A DNA stretch of 64,000 nucleotides from an uncultured Photobacterium sp. (GCF_947039875.1 NZ_CAMRAN010000005.1:1-64000); one strand, 5' to 3'; shown: positions 1 to 8,536, counted from the stretch's first letter. Notes: generated from the sequence alone by a model not told the origin. Made by a program: numbers and translations.

Positions 1-446
1 TGAATGATCATGTAACGGTTGATGGTGAAAGTCGCCACCATGTTAAAGGTGACTCTACCCTCACCGTTGATGGCAACCAACACATGAAACAAGGTAAAGC
101 TTTATTACTCGATGCGGGTAATGAAGTGCACTTAAAAGCAGGCAGTAAGATTGTCATTGAAGCCGGTGCGGAGTTAACCCTTAAAGCAGGCGGTAGCTTT
201 GTCAAAATTGATGCATCTGGCGTGTCAATATCGGGGGCTGCAATTAACCTCAATTCAGGTGGTAGTGCAGGCAGTGGTTCAGGCTATGCGGGTGTTTCGC
301 CGTTATTACCCGGCGCGGTTGAAGCGGCTGTGGCATTAGCACCCGCCTCTTTAATTAACTACTCAGCAGTACTTCAAAGTGGAGCTTTATTTGTAGAGTT
401 ATGTACATGTGGAGGTGGTATATGTCCGATTCATTCTCCAAAGTAA
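1..446 (+). CDS. vgrG: Type VI secretion spike protein VgrG, 3' end only (partial)
   Basis: The frame is open from the window edge; its first full codon is at base 3. The product reads as the C-terminal gp5-like beta-helix of VgrG: short repeats such as VTVDG, LTVDG, VHLKAGSKIVIEAGAELTLK and INLNSGG, then a glycine/serine linker and a tail with CTCGGGICPIH. In T6SS, VgrG trimers form the needle tip and carry effectors. The body of the protein (gp27/gp5-like domains) lies upstream of the window. The next gene, a DUF4123 chaperone, overlaps its end by 25 bases in another frame, as in vgrG-chaperone-effector modules. The Cys/His tail could bind a metal or be the chaperone/effector docking site; that is inference. 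Confidence 0.9.
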   Translation, partial: NDHVTVDGESRHHVKGDSTLTVDGNQHMKQGKALLLDAGNEVHLKAGSKIVIEAGAELTLKAGGSFVKIDASGVSISGAAINLNSGGSAGSGSGYAGVSPLLPGAVEAAVALAPASLINYSAVLQSGALFVELCTCGGGICPIHSPK

Positions 447-1006
447 TGGAGCTAAATTCATTCACACCAATAGAACTGAATCATTATCAATACGCAATTA
501 TTGAACCGCAACTATGCCCTGACATCTTTAAGTGGTGCTATACCTACGCAATAGATAATCCTATATTTAACAAAATTTTTGAAGAATCACCATTTCAATC
601 TATTGCTGATGGGCCAATCCTTCTTCAGTTAAACGATATAAATCCTGATTTTTATCAATTGATATATGACAAATCAATGCACTCACCCATCGGTTGTTTT
701 TTAACATCATCGTTAACTATGAATAAATTGCTTCAACAAATTAGAGGTCGTCTAACCGCGAATACTTCTTATGGCGAATCTTTATTTCGTTTCTACGAAC
801 CTCGTGTTCTTAATGCATTAATTACGGTATTAAACGAAGAAGAAAAAAGAAACATTTTTTCCGGTATAGATAACTTAATTTGGTGGGATAAAGGCTGGAA
901 ACACTTCTCACCTCCTCAGCATCATGAAGGGAAGTTACAATCTCAATTTCAGTGGGTTATCAGCGACCAACAGATTGATAGTATTAATAAATTTCTAACA
1001 TCCTAA
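422..1006 (+). CDS. DUF4123 T6SS adaptor/chaperone (Tap/TEC family)
   Basis: Family members bind a T6SS effector and load it onto the cognate VgrG. Visible family features are GPILLQL near residue 60, the region around SPIGCFL, the SLFRFYEPRVL motif and the C-terminal tryptophan-rich segment. The start is taken at 422, not at the upstream ATG at 401, because GGAGGTGG at 411-418 is a strong ribosome binding site three bases before 422. This gives 194 residues. It overlaps the vgrG tail, so it is probably translationally coupled, and it ends 16 bases before the LysM gene, its probable client. Confident for the family; the client assignment is inferred from gene order. Confidence 0.85.
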   Translation: MSDSFSKVMELNSFTPIELNHYQYAIIEPQLCPDIFKWCYTYAIDNPIFNKIFEESPFQSIADGPILLQLNDINPDFYQLIYDKSMHSPIGCFLTSSLTMNKLLQQIRGRLTANTSYGESLFRFYEPRVLNALITVLNEEEKRNIFSGIDNLIWWDKGWKHFSPPQHHEGKLQSQFQWVISDQQIDSINKFLTS

Positions 1007-1022
1007 CAGGTATTATTTTCTT

Positions 1023-3497
1023 ATGACAAACATATACACCATTAAGCCAAATGACACTCTGTTAGGTATTGCTATCAAAAACAATATTAGCCTTGTTGAG
1101 CTTTTGGAGATAAACCCTCAATATCAACCTAATCCAGATCTGATAAACATCAACGATAGTATTACCTTACCAAATCGGGAAAAACCAAGCTCAATAGAAC
1201 TAAAGCCTGTTGAACCTGTAGATATGAATCGACCAACAGAAGGTGGATGTGCTATTGCAAGACCTACCTGTAAAGGGATAGAAGTGTGTGATGTTATATT
1301 CAAGACAGGAGATAAAACTAAAGATTACTTTTTGTTGGATAAGCATGCCCAAAAATTACTGGAAGAAGAGATTTCATATACTCAACAACTGATTGATGGA
1401 TATGAGCAAATATTGCAAAAAGCGCCTGAAAACAATGCAAATCAAGATTCTGCCGCTGTTGCTGAGCATAAAGCCATGCGACAAAAATGGTATGACATGG
1501 CTATATCTTCAGGTGCTCTGCCCGTTAAGACGCAAACTGAAGCACAACCAACGTCTGAAGACGATCCTTTTGTAAATACAATAGGCATCAAGCGCAGTGA
1601 TATTAATAAGAACACGGCACAAGCAAAAATAAATGAACTAGAAGAAAGAAAAAAAATCATAAAGACGGTTATTACTTTTGAACCGACAGAGATAACACTC
1701 GTTGATGCTTTAATCTCAGAGATCAATACAGAACTGAAGCGGCAAGAATACTATATAAAAGCAGTGGCTAGTACTGATGAATCCTCTGTAAAACAAGGTA
1801 TTAATCAAAAAAACTTCACATCAAAAGATGTAGTACTAACGAATAAAAAACAAGGGATTATTGAGATCTTTATCGTTTCACAAAATAAATTGGTTTACAT
1901 ACGCCAAGATTTTATGGCACGAGAACAACCTTTTTGGCGTCATTCAACAAACCATACCCATTTGAATCAAGCTGTCTCTAGCGGCAATTGGAAAGAAATG
2001 GGTAAGGCAATATCATCAGATATTACAAATGGCATGACAGATGGTATTAAGAACACTATTGACGGCCAATTCGAAGGTAAAATAATAGGCTGGCAAGTCC
2101 CTGGTTATAAGCTCAAAGAATGGAAAGCAAATAAAGAATTTAAAGATGCCAATGGCGCAACAGTTTATGCCGTCAGTGCGGAAGCGCAATTACTAAGATT
2201 TGCAGCACAAGCCAGTGTGAAAGGTGATTTTAATCTTAAACAAGCTAAATTTGATCTCGGCTTTGCAGCTGAGTCTTCCGCTTCATTAGCAGAAGGTGCG
2301 GTTACATTTAATAGTTACTTCCCACATGAAAAAGGTTACTCCGCACTTATTACTTATACTGATGCTGACAGAAAACCTGCTTTATACCCTCTAGGTCACT
2401 TTAGATGTAGCGCAACATTAACATTAAGTTGTTTAGTGACCGCTATGGTTAATGGAAAAGCTATGATCAGTAATCAGGCTGAGAAAAGTGCGGGAACTGG
2501 GGTTATTTTCTCTCCTCAACCTACGATGGCAGTAAAACCATCAGGGCAAATAGGTGTCAGTGCAGAAGGGTTTGCTGGCGCTCAAGCTGGCGGGCAGTTA
2601 AGTGGAAAGGTCGAGTGGTTAACCCCTCAAAAGACGGGGACGACTGATTTTTCCGCTTTAGTTGAAATCAAAGCGGAAGGCAATGTGGCGTTTGGGCTTG
2701 GTGTTGGGGTTGATTTTCAGATTCGATTAGATAGAGGTAGCTTAGAAATCCATTGTAGTGCGCGCTTAGTATGGGGCCCAGGAGCGTCCGGCGGTTTTGG
2801 CACCTCGATTGACTTTTCACAGTTATTTGAATTGGCAAAAATTATTTGGGAAGCGATTGATACTATTGGCTACCGTATTATGGGTAATATAAATGAAGAG
2901 GCTTACACTTATTTATTTCGAGCCGCTTTTAGTGCATTTACAGAAAAAGATTTCAAGCCAATAGAAGATGCAATAGAAATTGGCACTAGAAAAATTGATA
3001 CTTGGTGGTTGGACCGCATAGATCATATCAACGAAAATTTATTCATTTCAGATGAAGCCAAACGTTTAACAAAACGGATTTTAGATAGAGAGCGTAAAGT
3101 GTTGAGTGGTGTCAGTTTAAAAGTTCTTCCTCCTGAAACGGTGGGAATGATGCTCAATACCCTAGTACATACATATTGGCTTAATCTTGAGGAGGAGCAA
3201 GAAGCAGCAATTTATGTGTTATTAAGCGGAACTATTCGTTCTTGGCGCAAGTTTGTTGAAGTGTTAGCCCACATGAATGTCGAAGGTAAAAAACATAGTT
3301 CAGATGATGCGCTTGTGAAAAACCTACAGCGAATAAATTATATCTTAGATGGCGACCAACAAAAAGAATTTAATCAATGGATTGCTCAATTAGCGAGTGT
3401 AAATTATTTAGATAATATGGGTATGATCCCTTCAACTCCATTCACCATTTATGATTTCCAACATAGAAAACAAAAGAAAAGAGAATTAAAAATTTAA
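1023..3497 (+). CDS. Candidate T6SS effector with N-terminal LysM domain
   Basis: An 824-residue protein directly downstream of vgrG and a DUF4123 chaperone, the usual effector position. Residues 3-50 form a LysM module (YTIKPNDTLLGIAIKNN at the start, INDSITLP at the end), a peptidoglycan-binding fold. A cysteine-containing stretch (CAIARPTCKGIEVC) follows near residues 75-90, then a charged helical region with coiled-coil character at about 105-240. A glycine/alanine-rich middle (about 380-600) has amphipathic alternation like a membrane-active or beta-rich domain, and the C-terminus is helical. I recognise no catalytic motif. Being long, with a Gly/Ala-rich middle, it could be a pore-forming or membrane-acting toxin, but that is speculative. 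Effector status rests on position. Confidence 0.65.
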   Translation: MTNIYTIKPNDTLLGIAIKNNISLVELLEINPQYQPNPDLININDSITLPNREKPSSIELKPVEPVDMNRPTEGGCAIARPTCKGIEVCDVIFKTGDKTKDYFLLDKHAQKLLEEEISYTQQLIDGYEQILQKAPENNANQDSAAVAEHKAMRQKWYDMAISSGALPVKTQTEAQPTSEDDPFVNTIGIKRSDINKNTAQAKINELEERKKIIKTVITFEPTEITLVDALISEINTELKRQEYYIKAVASTDESSVKQGINQKNFTSKDVVLTNKKQGIIEIFIVSQNKLVYIRQDFMAREQPFWRHSTNHTHLNQAVSSGNWKEMGKAISSDITNGMTDGIKNTIDGQFEGKIIGWQVPGYKLKEWKANKEFKDANGATVYAVSAEAQLLRFAAQASVKGDFNLKQAKFDLGFAAESSASLAEGAVTFNSYFPHEKGYSALITYTDADRKPALYPLGHFRCSATLTLSCLVTAMVNGKAMISNQAEKSAGTGVIFSPQPTMAVKPSGQIGVSAEGFAGAQAGGQLSGKVEWLTPQKTGTTDFSALVEIKAEGNVAFGLGVGVDFQIRLDRGSLEIHCSARLVWGPGASGGFGTSIDFSQLFELAKIIWEAIDTIGYRIMGNINEEAYTYLFRAAFSAFTEKDFKPIEDAIEIGTRKIDTWWLDRIDHINENLFISDEAKRLTKRILDRERKVLSGVSLKVLPPETVGMMLNTLVHTYWLNLEEEQEAAIYVLLSGTIRSWRKFVEVLAHMNVEGKKHSSDDALVKNLQRINYILDGDQQKEFNQWIAQLASVNYLDNMGMIPSTPFTIYDFQHRKQKKRELKI

Positions 3498-3505
3498 TTT
3501 GGAGC

Positions 3506-3536
3506 TGCCGACAATAGCCAAGTGTTATTGTCGGCA
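3506..3536. terminator. Hairpin between convergent genes
   Basis: An 11-bp perfect inverted repeat (TGCCGACAATA at 3506-3516 with its complement at 3526-3536, 9-base loop) lies between the LysM gene and the convergent lipoprotein gene. There is no clear T-tract, so it may block both transcripts only weakly. Confidence 0.5.
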
Positions 3537-3565
3537 CTAACTGAATACTACTTTACTGGTATCGT

Positions 3566-4558
3566 TTACTGCAACGCGCAACGGAAACCAATTGATGAGT
3601 AATATTCATCTTGAACTATATCTTCACCTGTTCTGTAAGTAGTTAAGTCCCAACCTCTCATGACCTTTTTAGATCCTGTTGATGGGCCTTGAGGATCGAG
3701 TTCTGAGGATTGTTGATAATAATCTTTGCTATACCAATCATTGACCCATTCTTGTGTATTTCCAGACATGTCATACAAACCAAGTGGATTTGGTGGATAC
3801 AATTTGACCTTATACCTATCGCTTATGTCCCCGATATTCCATTCATCTTTTGTGTAATCGACATACCTACCATCAACTAGATGCCTACCATTTTTGGGTT
3901 GGAGATAACCGTTGTTGGTAGCATAGTATAGATGCTTTCCACGATTTCTTGCTGCATATTCCCATTGTGCTTCTGTGGGTAAGTCAATCGGAGAACCTGT
4001 TAATTCACCCAGCCATAAACAGTAATCTTTTGCCTCTTGCCAAGTTTTAGTCGGTGTTGCTCTATTTTTAAACTTTTTATCAGTAAAGTCATACTTCTCC
4101 CTATCTTCAGCATGGACAACTGGCAGATTATGCGCCCTTTTAAAAGCATCAAAACCGTGATAAGTCGTTTCATGATTTGCTAATGAATAGTTACTTAAGG
4201 TCACTTTATGTATAAAGTTAGAGCCCGTTTTAAAATTGGAAATAGTCGTATTACACTTAGCATCTGGCGACCAATCCATTCTATCCGTAGAAATGGGACT
4301 ACAAGGTGCTTTAAATGCGCCCATCATAAAGGTCCCTCCCTTAATAAACACCATGCTTTCTAGTGATTCAACAGCAACAGCCACGATTTGATGTTGAAGT
4401 TTGGTATCTGCATCAGGGTAAAGCTTTTTTACTTTCGCTTCTATTTGATTGATTTTTTCAGCTGGTACCGTTTTACTGGTTACTGAAGCCGTTGTCTCTC
4501 CATTACATGCTGTTAATACACATGCGCCTATTAATATACTCAGATATTTTCTATACAT
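3566..4558 (-). CDS. Lipoprotein with formylglycine-generating-enzyme-like (SUMF1) domain
   Basis: The protein begins with a lipoprotein signal ending LTAC, so the mature form would be tethered at a membrane facing the periplasm. The rest is a SUMF1/FGE-sulfatase domain: FIKGGTFMMG, NHETTYHGF, LPTEAQWEYAARN, GLYDMSGNTQEWVNDWY and a C-terminal GFRCAL. In Pseudomonas T6SS such a protein (TagR) is a periplasmic activator of the PpkA phosphorylation pathway; elsewhere such domains occur beside effectors. Here it lies convergent to the candidate effector and 55 bases downstream of the VasL-like gene. It could be a TagR-like regulator or an immunity protein; sequence alone does not decide. Start is ATG 4558; an in-frame GTG at 4561 is adjacent. 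Confidence 0.8.
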   Translation of the reverse strand: MYRKYLSILIGACVLTACNGETTASVTSKTVPAEKINQIEAKVKKLYPDADTKLQHQIVAVAVESLESMVFIKGGTFMMGAFKAPCSPISTDRMDWSPDAKCNTTISNFKTGSNFIHKVTLSNYSLANHETTYHGFDAFKRAHNLPVVHAEDREKYDFTDKKFKNRATPTKTWQEAKDYCLWLGELTGSPIDLPTEAQWEYAARNRGKHLYYATNNGYLQPKNGRHLVDGRYVDYTKDEWNIGDISDRYKVKLYPPNPLGLYDMSGNTQEWVNDWYSKDYYQQSSELDPQGPSTGSKKVMRGWDLTTYRTGEDIVQDEYYSSIGFRCALQ

Positions 4559-4613
4559 CACTTAACCCAACTTTCCTTATTCGTATCCATTCATTAAACA
4601 ACGCTCATAGTTT

Positions 4614-5765
4614 TTAAATATTTTTACTTAGACTTTCTAATTGTGAAAATTTTAATGCTAAGCCTTTTATTTCACTATCAAGTTGTTGAAGCTCTTTTTG
4701 TACTTCTAACTGATTTTTATTAAGTATTTGTTGTTCAATGTAACTGATTCTTCCATAAACGGGGGATAAACCAATCGCGTAGTCGTTAAGATCCTCTGAT
4801 AATGAAGCCATCTTACTATTTCGACTTTGACTCATTGCTTGTTGTAAATTTGCAATATTAGTTCTAGTAAGCTTAAAACGTCGATATTGTGTCTCAAACC
4901 GCTCTTGAATGTCGGCAATATGTGGTTGATTTTGCTCTATTTGTATATCATTCACAGGGCGTAAAGATAAAGGAATACTCGGTGATTTATTCACGGTAGA
5001 CGCAGGTGACGAATCTTGATGATCCACCTTAGGAGTTGTGGGTTCTAAATACCCTTTAATCACAAAAGCTGACACTCCAAATAATACCCCTAAGCAAAAC
5101 ATCCAATACGGGCGTATGCTGTGTTTATTCGTATGCGGTGGTAATTCAGGCGGTAATTCAGGCGGTAATTCAGGCGGGATATTATCCAACTCATCGATGT
5201 GATTGTCTTTAACTATCTCTATCGGCTTTAACTGACCTTCAATATAATCAACATGCTCAAAAATCACATAGCTAATGGCTTCTAAATCAGGAACATGCTG
5301 AGGATGGATATCAAGAAATAGTTCATAAATTTCTTTACAGCAACGTTCACAACGATAAAGATCTTTTAATTGTGATTGCTTAGGCTCTAATCGACGCAAA
5401 TCATCACCAATTCTGGCAATCATCCAACGATAGAGATCTGCACATTTTATAAGATTGGCATCTTTATTATAAAGGTGCATCAGCGCAGCAAGTTGAAGCT
5501 CAAGTCCATTTGCGAGCCCAACTATCCCGTCTTTTTTTACCAACGCCGCTGTATAGTAAAGCGTCGTCAAAAAATTCAATCCGTCAGTTTGAGCAAGATC
5601 CTCACATAACATCTGGATTTTATCCCAATCAATTTTCCCATAAGATGGATTATTAAGACGATTTATCTCATCTCTAATTGATTGATATTTAATAGAGTTT
5701 CTAAGTTTATTTTCATCATCAATAAACTTAAACTGTCGACTCTTATAAAACCCTATTGCACTCAA
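4614..5765 (-). CDS. TssA/VasL-like T6SS protein with ImpA N-terminal domain
   Basis: Residues about 45-180 match the ImpA/TssA N-terminal domain (WDKIQMLCEDLAQT, then LTTLYYTAALVKKDGIVGLANGL). A proline-rich linker of PPEL repeats (197-210) follows, one membrane segment at about 220-240, and a coiled-coil C-terminus. This order resembles VasL-type accessory TssA proteins, which act at the T6SS sheath/baseplate. The start is TTG at 5765: GAGGAG at 5775-5780 is ideally spaced (9 bases), and the next methionine would cut into the conserved domain. The lipoprotein gene follows 55 bases downstream, so the two probably form an operon. The rest of a T6SS core is not in the window. Confidence 0.75.
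   Translation of the reverse strand: MSAIGFYKSRQFKFIDDENKLRNSIKYQSIRDEINRLNNPSYGKIDWDKIQMLCEDLAQTDGLNFLTTLYYTAALVKKDGIVGLANGLELQLAALMHLYNKDANLIKCADLYRWMIARIGDDLRRLEPKQSQLKDLYRCERCCKEIYELFLDIHPQHVPDLEAISYVIFEHVDYIEGQLKPIEIVKDNHIDELDNIPPELPPELPPELPPHTNKHSIRPYWMFCLGVLFGVSAFVIKGYLEPTTPKVDHQDSSPASTVNKSPSIPLSLRPVNDIQIEQNQPHIADIQERFETQYRRFKLTRTNIANLQQAMSQSRNSKMASLSEDLNDYAIGLSPVYGRISYIEQQILNKNQLEVQKELQQLDSEIKGLALKFSQLESLSKNI
5137..5172. repeat. 12-bp in-frame tandem repeat in the VasL-like linker
   Basis: Three near-identical 12-bp units (GGYGGTAATTCA) plus a partial fourth encode the PPEL repeats between the ImpA domain and the membrane segment. Copy-number change would alter linker length without shifting frame. 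Confidence 0.85.
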
Positions 5766-5917
5766 TAGTAATTACTCCTCGTAAAAATAGATCAGATGCT
5801 GTAACAAAGAACACATTTTATTTCGTTACCGCCTACAATATACATGCAATTATCAAGCCAAAACATGACAACTTAATCCATTGATAATAAAGAAGTCTTT
5901 TCAAGAAATTGTTTTCT

Positions 5918-5992
5918 GGGCAACATCTTGCTCACGGTGAGCAATAAATTGCCCGCTGAGCAAGTTATTGCCCAACATAAGCAATAACTTGC
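5918..5992. repeat. Two adjacent inverted repeats sharing a GGGCAAnnnnTTGCTCA-like motif
   Basis: The first hairpin pairs 5918-5935 with 5937-5954 (four central mismatches). The second is a perfect 12-bp stem, GCAAGTTATTGC at 5960-5971 with its complement at 5981-5992, 9-base loop. All four arms are variants of one GCAA/TTGC-ended motif. They lie in the divergent gap between the VasL-like gene and the hcp stub. They could be regulator binding sites or a mobile palindrome; no T-tract is present. Confidence 0.7.
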
Positions 5993-6067
5993 CCATCCGT
6001 CTGTTTTGATTCAAACAACATAAAAAATAATGATTAACAAACAAGTAGTTATGATTATGCTTAATTG

Positions 6068-6083
6068 TGGCATAAATCATGCT
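6068..6083 (+). promoter_or_regulatory. Sigma-54-type promoter upstream of hcp stub
   Basis: TGGCATAAATCATGCT matches the -24/-12 consensus (TGGCAY-N5-TTGCW) with correct GG-to-GC spacing and one mismatch. The start codon of the hcp stub is 45 bases downstream of the -12 GC. Vibrionaceae hcp genes are commonly driven by sigma-54 with VasH, so the context supports the call. Confidence 0.65.
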
Positions 6084-6128
6084 AAGTACGCGCGTACCCT
6101 AAACTTTTTAAGTATAAAAGACATTACA

Positions 6129-6260
6129 ATGCCTACTCCATGTTATAGTTCTACCCAATGTCAAACTCAGGGCAACATCACTGCGGGTGCATTTACTGCT
6201 GATTCTGTCGGTAATATTTATGTTAGAGGCCACAAAGACCAGATACTTGTGCAGAATTAA
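6129..6260 (+). pseudogene. Truncated hcp (T6SS tube protein) remnant
   Basis: From ATG 6129 the frame encodes 43 residues. MPTPC, QTQGNITAGAFTADSVGNIY and the GHKDQILVQ segment closely match the N-terminus of Hcp, which normally runs to about 170 residues. A stop follows immediately after the QN dipeptide, and the downstream DNA shows no further Hcp similarity. The SSTQC stretch replaces the usual ISIEG, which suggests decay. The open frame extends upstream to 6030, but that part is not Hcp-like and contains the promoter. The stub cannot form a hexameric ring by itself. Confidence 0.8.
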
Positions 6261-6376
6261 TGTCTTAACTAAAGCATCTATTGATTGATCGCTTTTATAC
6301 AAGTTAAGTAAAAATCAGCTATGTATATCCCTACATCATTTAACACATATTTACGGTAAGTAACTATATTATTAAT

Positions 6377-6730
6377 ATGAATATCATTGAATTTAAGCTT
6401 GGAAATATTACTTATCACTTTACCGTTACGAAACAACAAGAAGCGTTGTTATCATTAACAGATGAAGTCACTATTGATCTAACTACATGGCAAGGATTTT
6501 CTGAGGCATTAGATGCTTCTATTTTAAAAGCTATTCCTGAAGCGTTAGCACCACCATCAGCACAAGAAATTAAGCACGCCCAAACTATTGCACATGAATT
6601 AAACCTCTCTCTACCAAAGGATTACACTAAACAAGCTATAGTATGCCGACAATTTATCCAGCAACACCTTATCGCCCATCAGCGATTATTATCAATGTTT
6701 AATAGCGTAAAAGGTAAATTACTAAAATAG
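6377..6730 (+). CDS. Hypothetical protein, 117 residues
   Basis: I do not recognise this protein. It is soluble-looking, with an N-terminal beta-type segment (IIEFKLGNITYHFTV), then mostly helical sequence rich in Ala, Gln and Leu, and no signal peptide or membrane segment. It lies 116 bases after the hcp stub in the same direction and could be cotranscribed from the sigma-54 promoter, which would make it T6SS-associated. No strong ribosome binding site precedes ATG 6377. Confidence 0.55.
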   Translation: MNIIEFKLGNITYHFTVTKQQEALLSLTDEVTIDLTTWQGFSEALDASILKAIPEALAPPSAQEIKHAQTIAHELNLSLPKDYTKQAIVCRQFIQQHLIAHQRLLSMFNSVKGKLLK

Positions 6731-6976
6731 CAATTCAGTAACGAATGTACCTAATTGACATCGACTATTATTATATTATGTCAAATAAAAACAATCGATT
6801 ACGGAAGGGTAATATGTTGATTTATAAATAGAATACAATAACGTACAGTTTGTATTTATACTAGTAAATAAAATACGGCCTATAACGTTATACTTGAGAT
6901 ATAAATCTCAATTACTTTTATGAAAATTGGAACTCAATAATAAAAATAACTTTCTTATTGAGATCCCAATAAAAAA

Positions 6977-7261
6977 TCAAATTATGGTTACACCTTCCGC
7001 CTCAAGTACACTGTTTGCACCTGCACGGTCGATAATTTTGACAAGAACAGATTGAATCGTTTCATCTTCTCGAACATCATTTTCACTCGCAAACTTTTGT
7101 TCTTGAGGTTCTGCCCCTTCTGCAAGCATAAAGGTAACAACCACTTCCGTTGCAATATCAGCCGTTTTACCACAATAGGTTAAAGAAAGCTGAGGGTAGC
7201 CTTTAAAGCCTTTTTTAACTTGCTTTGCTATCCGCTTTTTCGCTTTATCTACGTTCATCAT
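6977..7261 (-). CDS. Conserved hypothetical protein, 94 residues
   Basis: A small soluble protein with a lysine-rich N-terminus (DKAKKRIAKQVKKGFKGY) followed by an alternating beta/alpha pattern (QLSLTYCGKTADIATEVVVTF and a C-terminal acidic segment). AAGGG precedes the two adjacent ATGs at 7261/7258. No function is assigned. It shares orientation with the next gene upstream, 84 bases away. Confidence 0.6.
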   Translation of the reverse strand: MMNVDKAKKRIAKQVKKGFKGYPQLSLTYCGKTADIATEVVVTFMLAEGAEPQEQKFASENDVREDETIQSVLVKIIDRAGANSVLEAEGVTII

Positions 7262-7345
7262 TAACCCTTGCTAATTTTTATAACATCAAAAAGATAGAAA
7301 ATCATAATACGTTGATTATAGCGACGATAATACTTAAATAATGTA

Positions 7346-7816
7346 TTAAACAGTGTAAAACCACTCTGGAGGAGGACGTTTTGTCCATTTAGCAAAAGCC
7401 GCCTTGTCGCCACGATAAAAATTACGATAAGCCTCAATTGCATCCGCTTCCACCTTATAATCATTTGGCATTGCCTGAGCAAACGGCGTCAACCCGATCG
7501 CATCATAAGAATAACGCTCAATCTCTGCGAGCACAGCTATTGATTTATGATCTGTGGTTTTGTTATATCTATATTTATATTCTTTATTTAATGCTAACGT
7601 TAATGCTTTTAACCAGAGAAAATTATCGTACGATTTCTCAACCCAGAGCACGCAAGGATGATTCATATGAGTTGATTTATACGGTGTCGCAAAGCCTTTT
7701 TTATTAAGCGCAGTACATAAAAGCTGGACACTTTCTAAAATCATTTTAACCACATGTTGATCACAATGATATTGAGCACATTTGTTAATATCATGATCTA
7801 AAATAAAAACATTCAT
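7346..7816 (-). CDS. Conserved protein with HCDQHVVKM motif, 156 residues
   Basis: The sequence has a well-ordered conserved look: MNVFILDHDINKCAQYHCDQ, HVVKMILESVQLL, a THMNHPCVLW segment, and a C-terminal FAKWTKRPPPEWF. Proteins of this type are familiar from marine bacteria and large phages, but I cannot name a proven function. The clustered His/Cys/Asp residues at 17-22 and the NHP motif could form a metal or catalytic site. No signal peptide is present. Confidence 0.6.
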   Translation of the reverse strand: MNVFILDHDINKCAQYHCDQHVVKMILESVQLLCTALNKKGFATPYKSTHMNHPCVLWVEKSYDNFLWLKALTLALNKEYKYRYNKTTDHKSIAVLAEIERYSYDAIGLTPFAQAMPNDYKVEADAIEAYRNFYRGDKAAFAKWTKRPPPEWFYTV

Positions 7817-8193
7817 CCCATCATCCCTTATTGAACATACTAATAGCTTAGCTCAATATAAAATGCTGCCCGTGGATTTATATCTCTATTTCAGTGTACT
7901 GACGTTAATAATGCGCTAACAGTTGTTGTATTCCAGCAATCACAATCTCTAATGTTGCAGTATTGGTAAAGATGAATAATAAACATCAAACTAATCGCGA
8001 TAAATCAGCTGCAATATTTTTTAATAACAAAGAATTTTTTAATAATAAGGGGATCTAACATAAGATAGGCATACAGTAGCTTGTTTATTGATCAAATAGG
8101 GCCTAATCATTATTAGACCCTAAGATCATCATATCGATTGCTGCCTACACGGCAAGCAATGATAGTAATGCAGTTGTAACTCAGTGACACTGC
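7817..8193. other. Intergenic gap with two hairpins
   Basis: No gene is seen. Two inverted repeats occur near the DUF3297 3' end: 8097-8122 (TAGGG/CCCTA with inner CTAAT/ATTAG) and 8137-8160 (ATTGCTGCC against GGC-A-AGCAAT). Either could end the DUF3297 transcript; neither has a strong U-tract. Confidence 0.5.
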
Positions 8194-8442
8194 TTACTTA
8201 TAAAAAGCTTCAACAGTGCCTTTTAGAGTAATAAGCATTGGGTTACCGCGACGATCTAATGCTTTAGGTGACGGTACTTTTACCCAACCTTCACTGATGC
8301 AGTATTCTTCAACATCAAAACGCTCTTTGCCGTTAAGTAGAATACCAATTTCGAATTCAAAAGCAGCTTCTAGGAAATGTGGGCTACGAGGATTACCAGA
8401 AAGGTGATCAGGTAAAGTTGGTCGTGATGTAGTATCTGTCAT
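8194..8442 (-). CDS. DUF3297 family protein
   Basis: An 82-residue protein matching DUF3297 along its length: LPDHLSGNPRSPHF, GILLNGKERFDVEEYCISEG and KALDRRGNPMLITLKGTVEA. Function is unknown; the family is common in Gammaproteobacteria as a short single-domain cytoplasmic protein. The open frame extends upstream to 8502, but ATG 8442 (MTDTTSRPTLP) is where family similarity starts. Confidence 0.85.
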   Translation of the reverse strand: MTDTTSRPTLPDHLSGNPRSPHFLEAAFEFEIGILLNGKERFDVEEYCISEGWVKVPSPKALDRRGNPMLITLKGTVEAFYK

Positions 8443-8536
8443 GATGGTGCCTGTTGAAAATAAAAAGTGCGCTATTGTAGACAATCTCGGACTAACGCTC
8501 AAGAGTTGTATTAATAGAAGTAAAAACTACTAAGCA

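Noticed and set aside
6030..6128. N-terminal extension of the hcp stub
   Set aside because: It is not Hcp-like and overlaps the sigma-54 promoter; ATG 6129 fits the family start.
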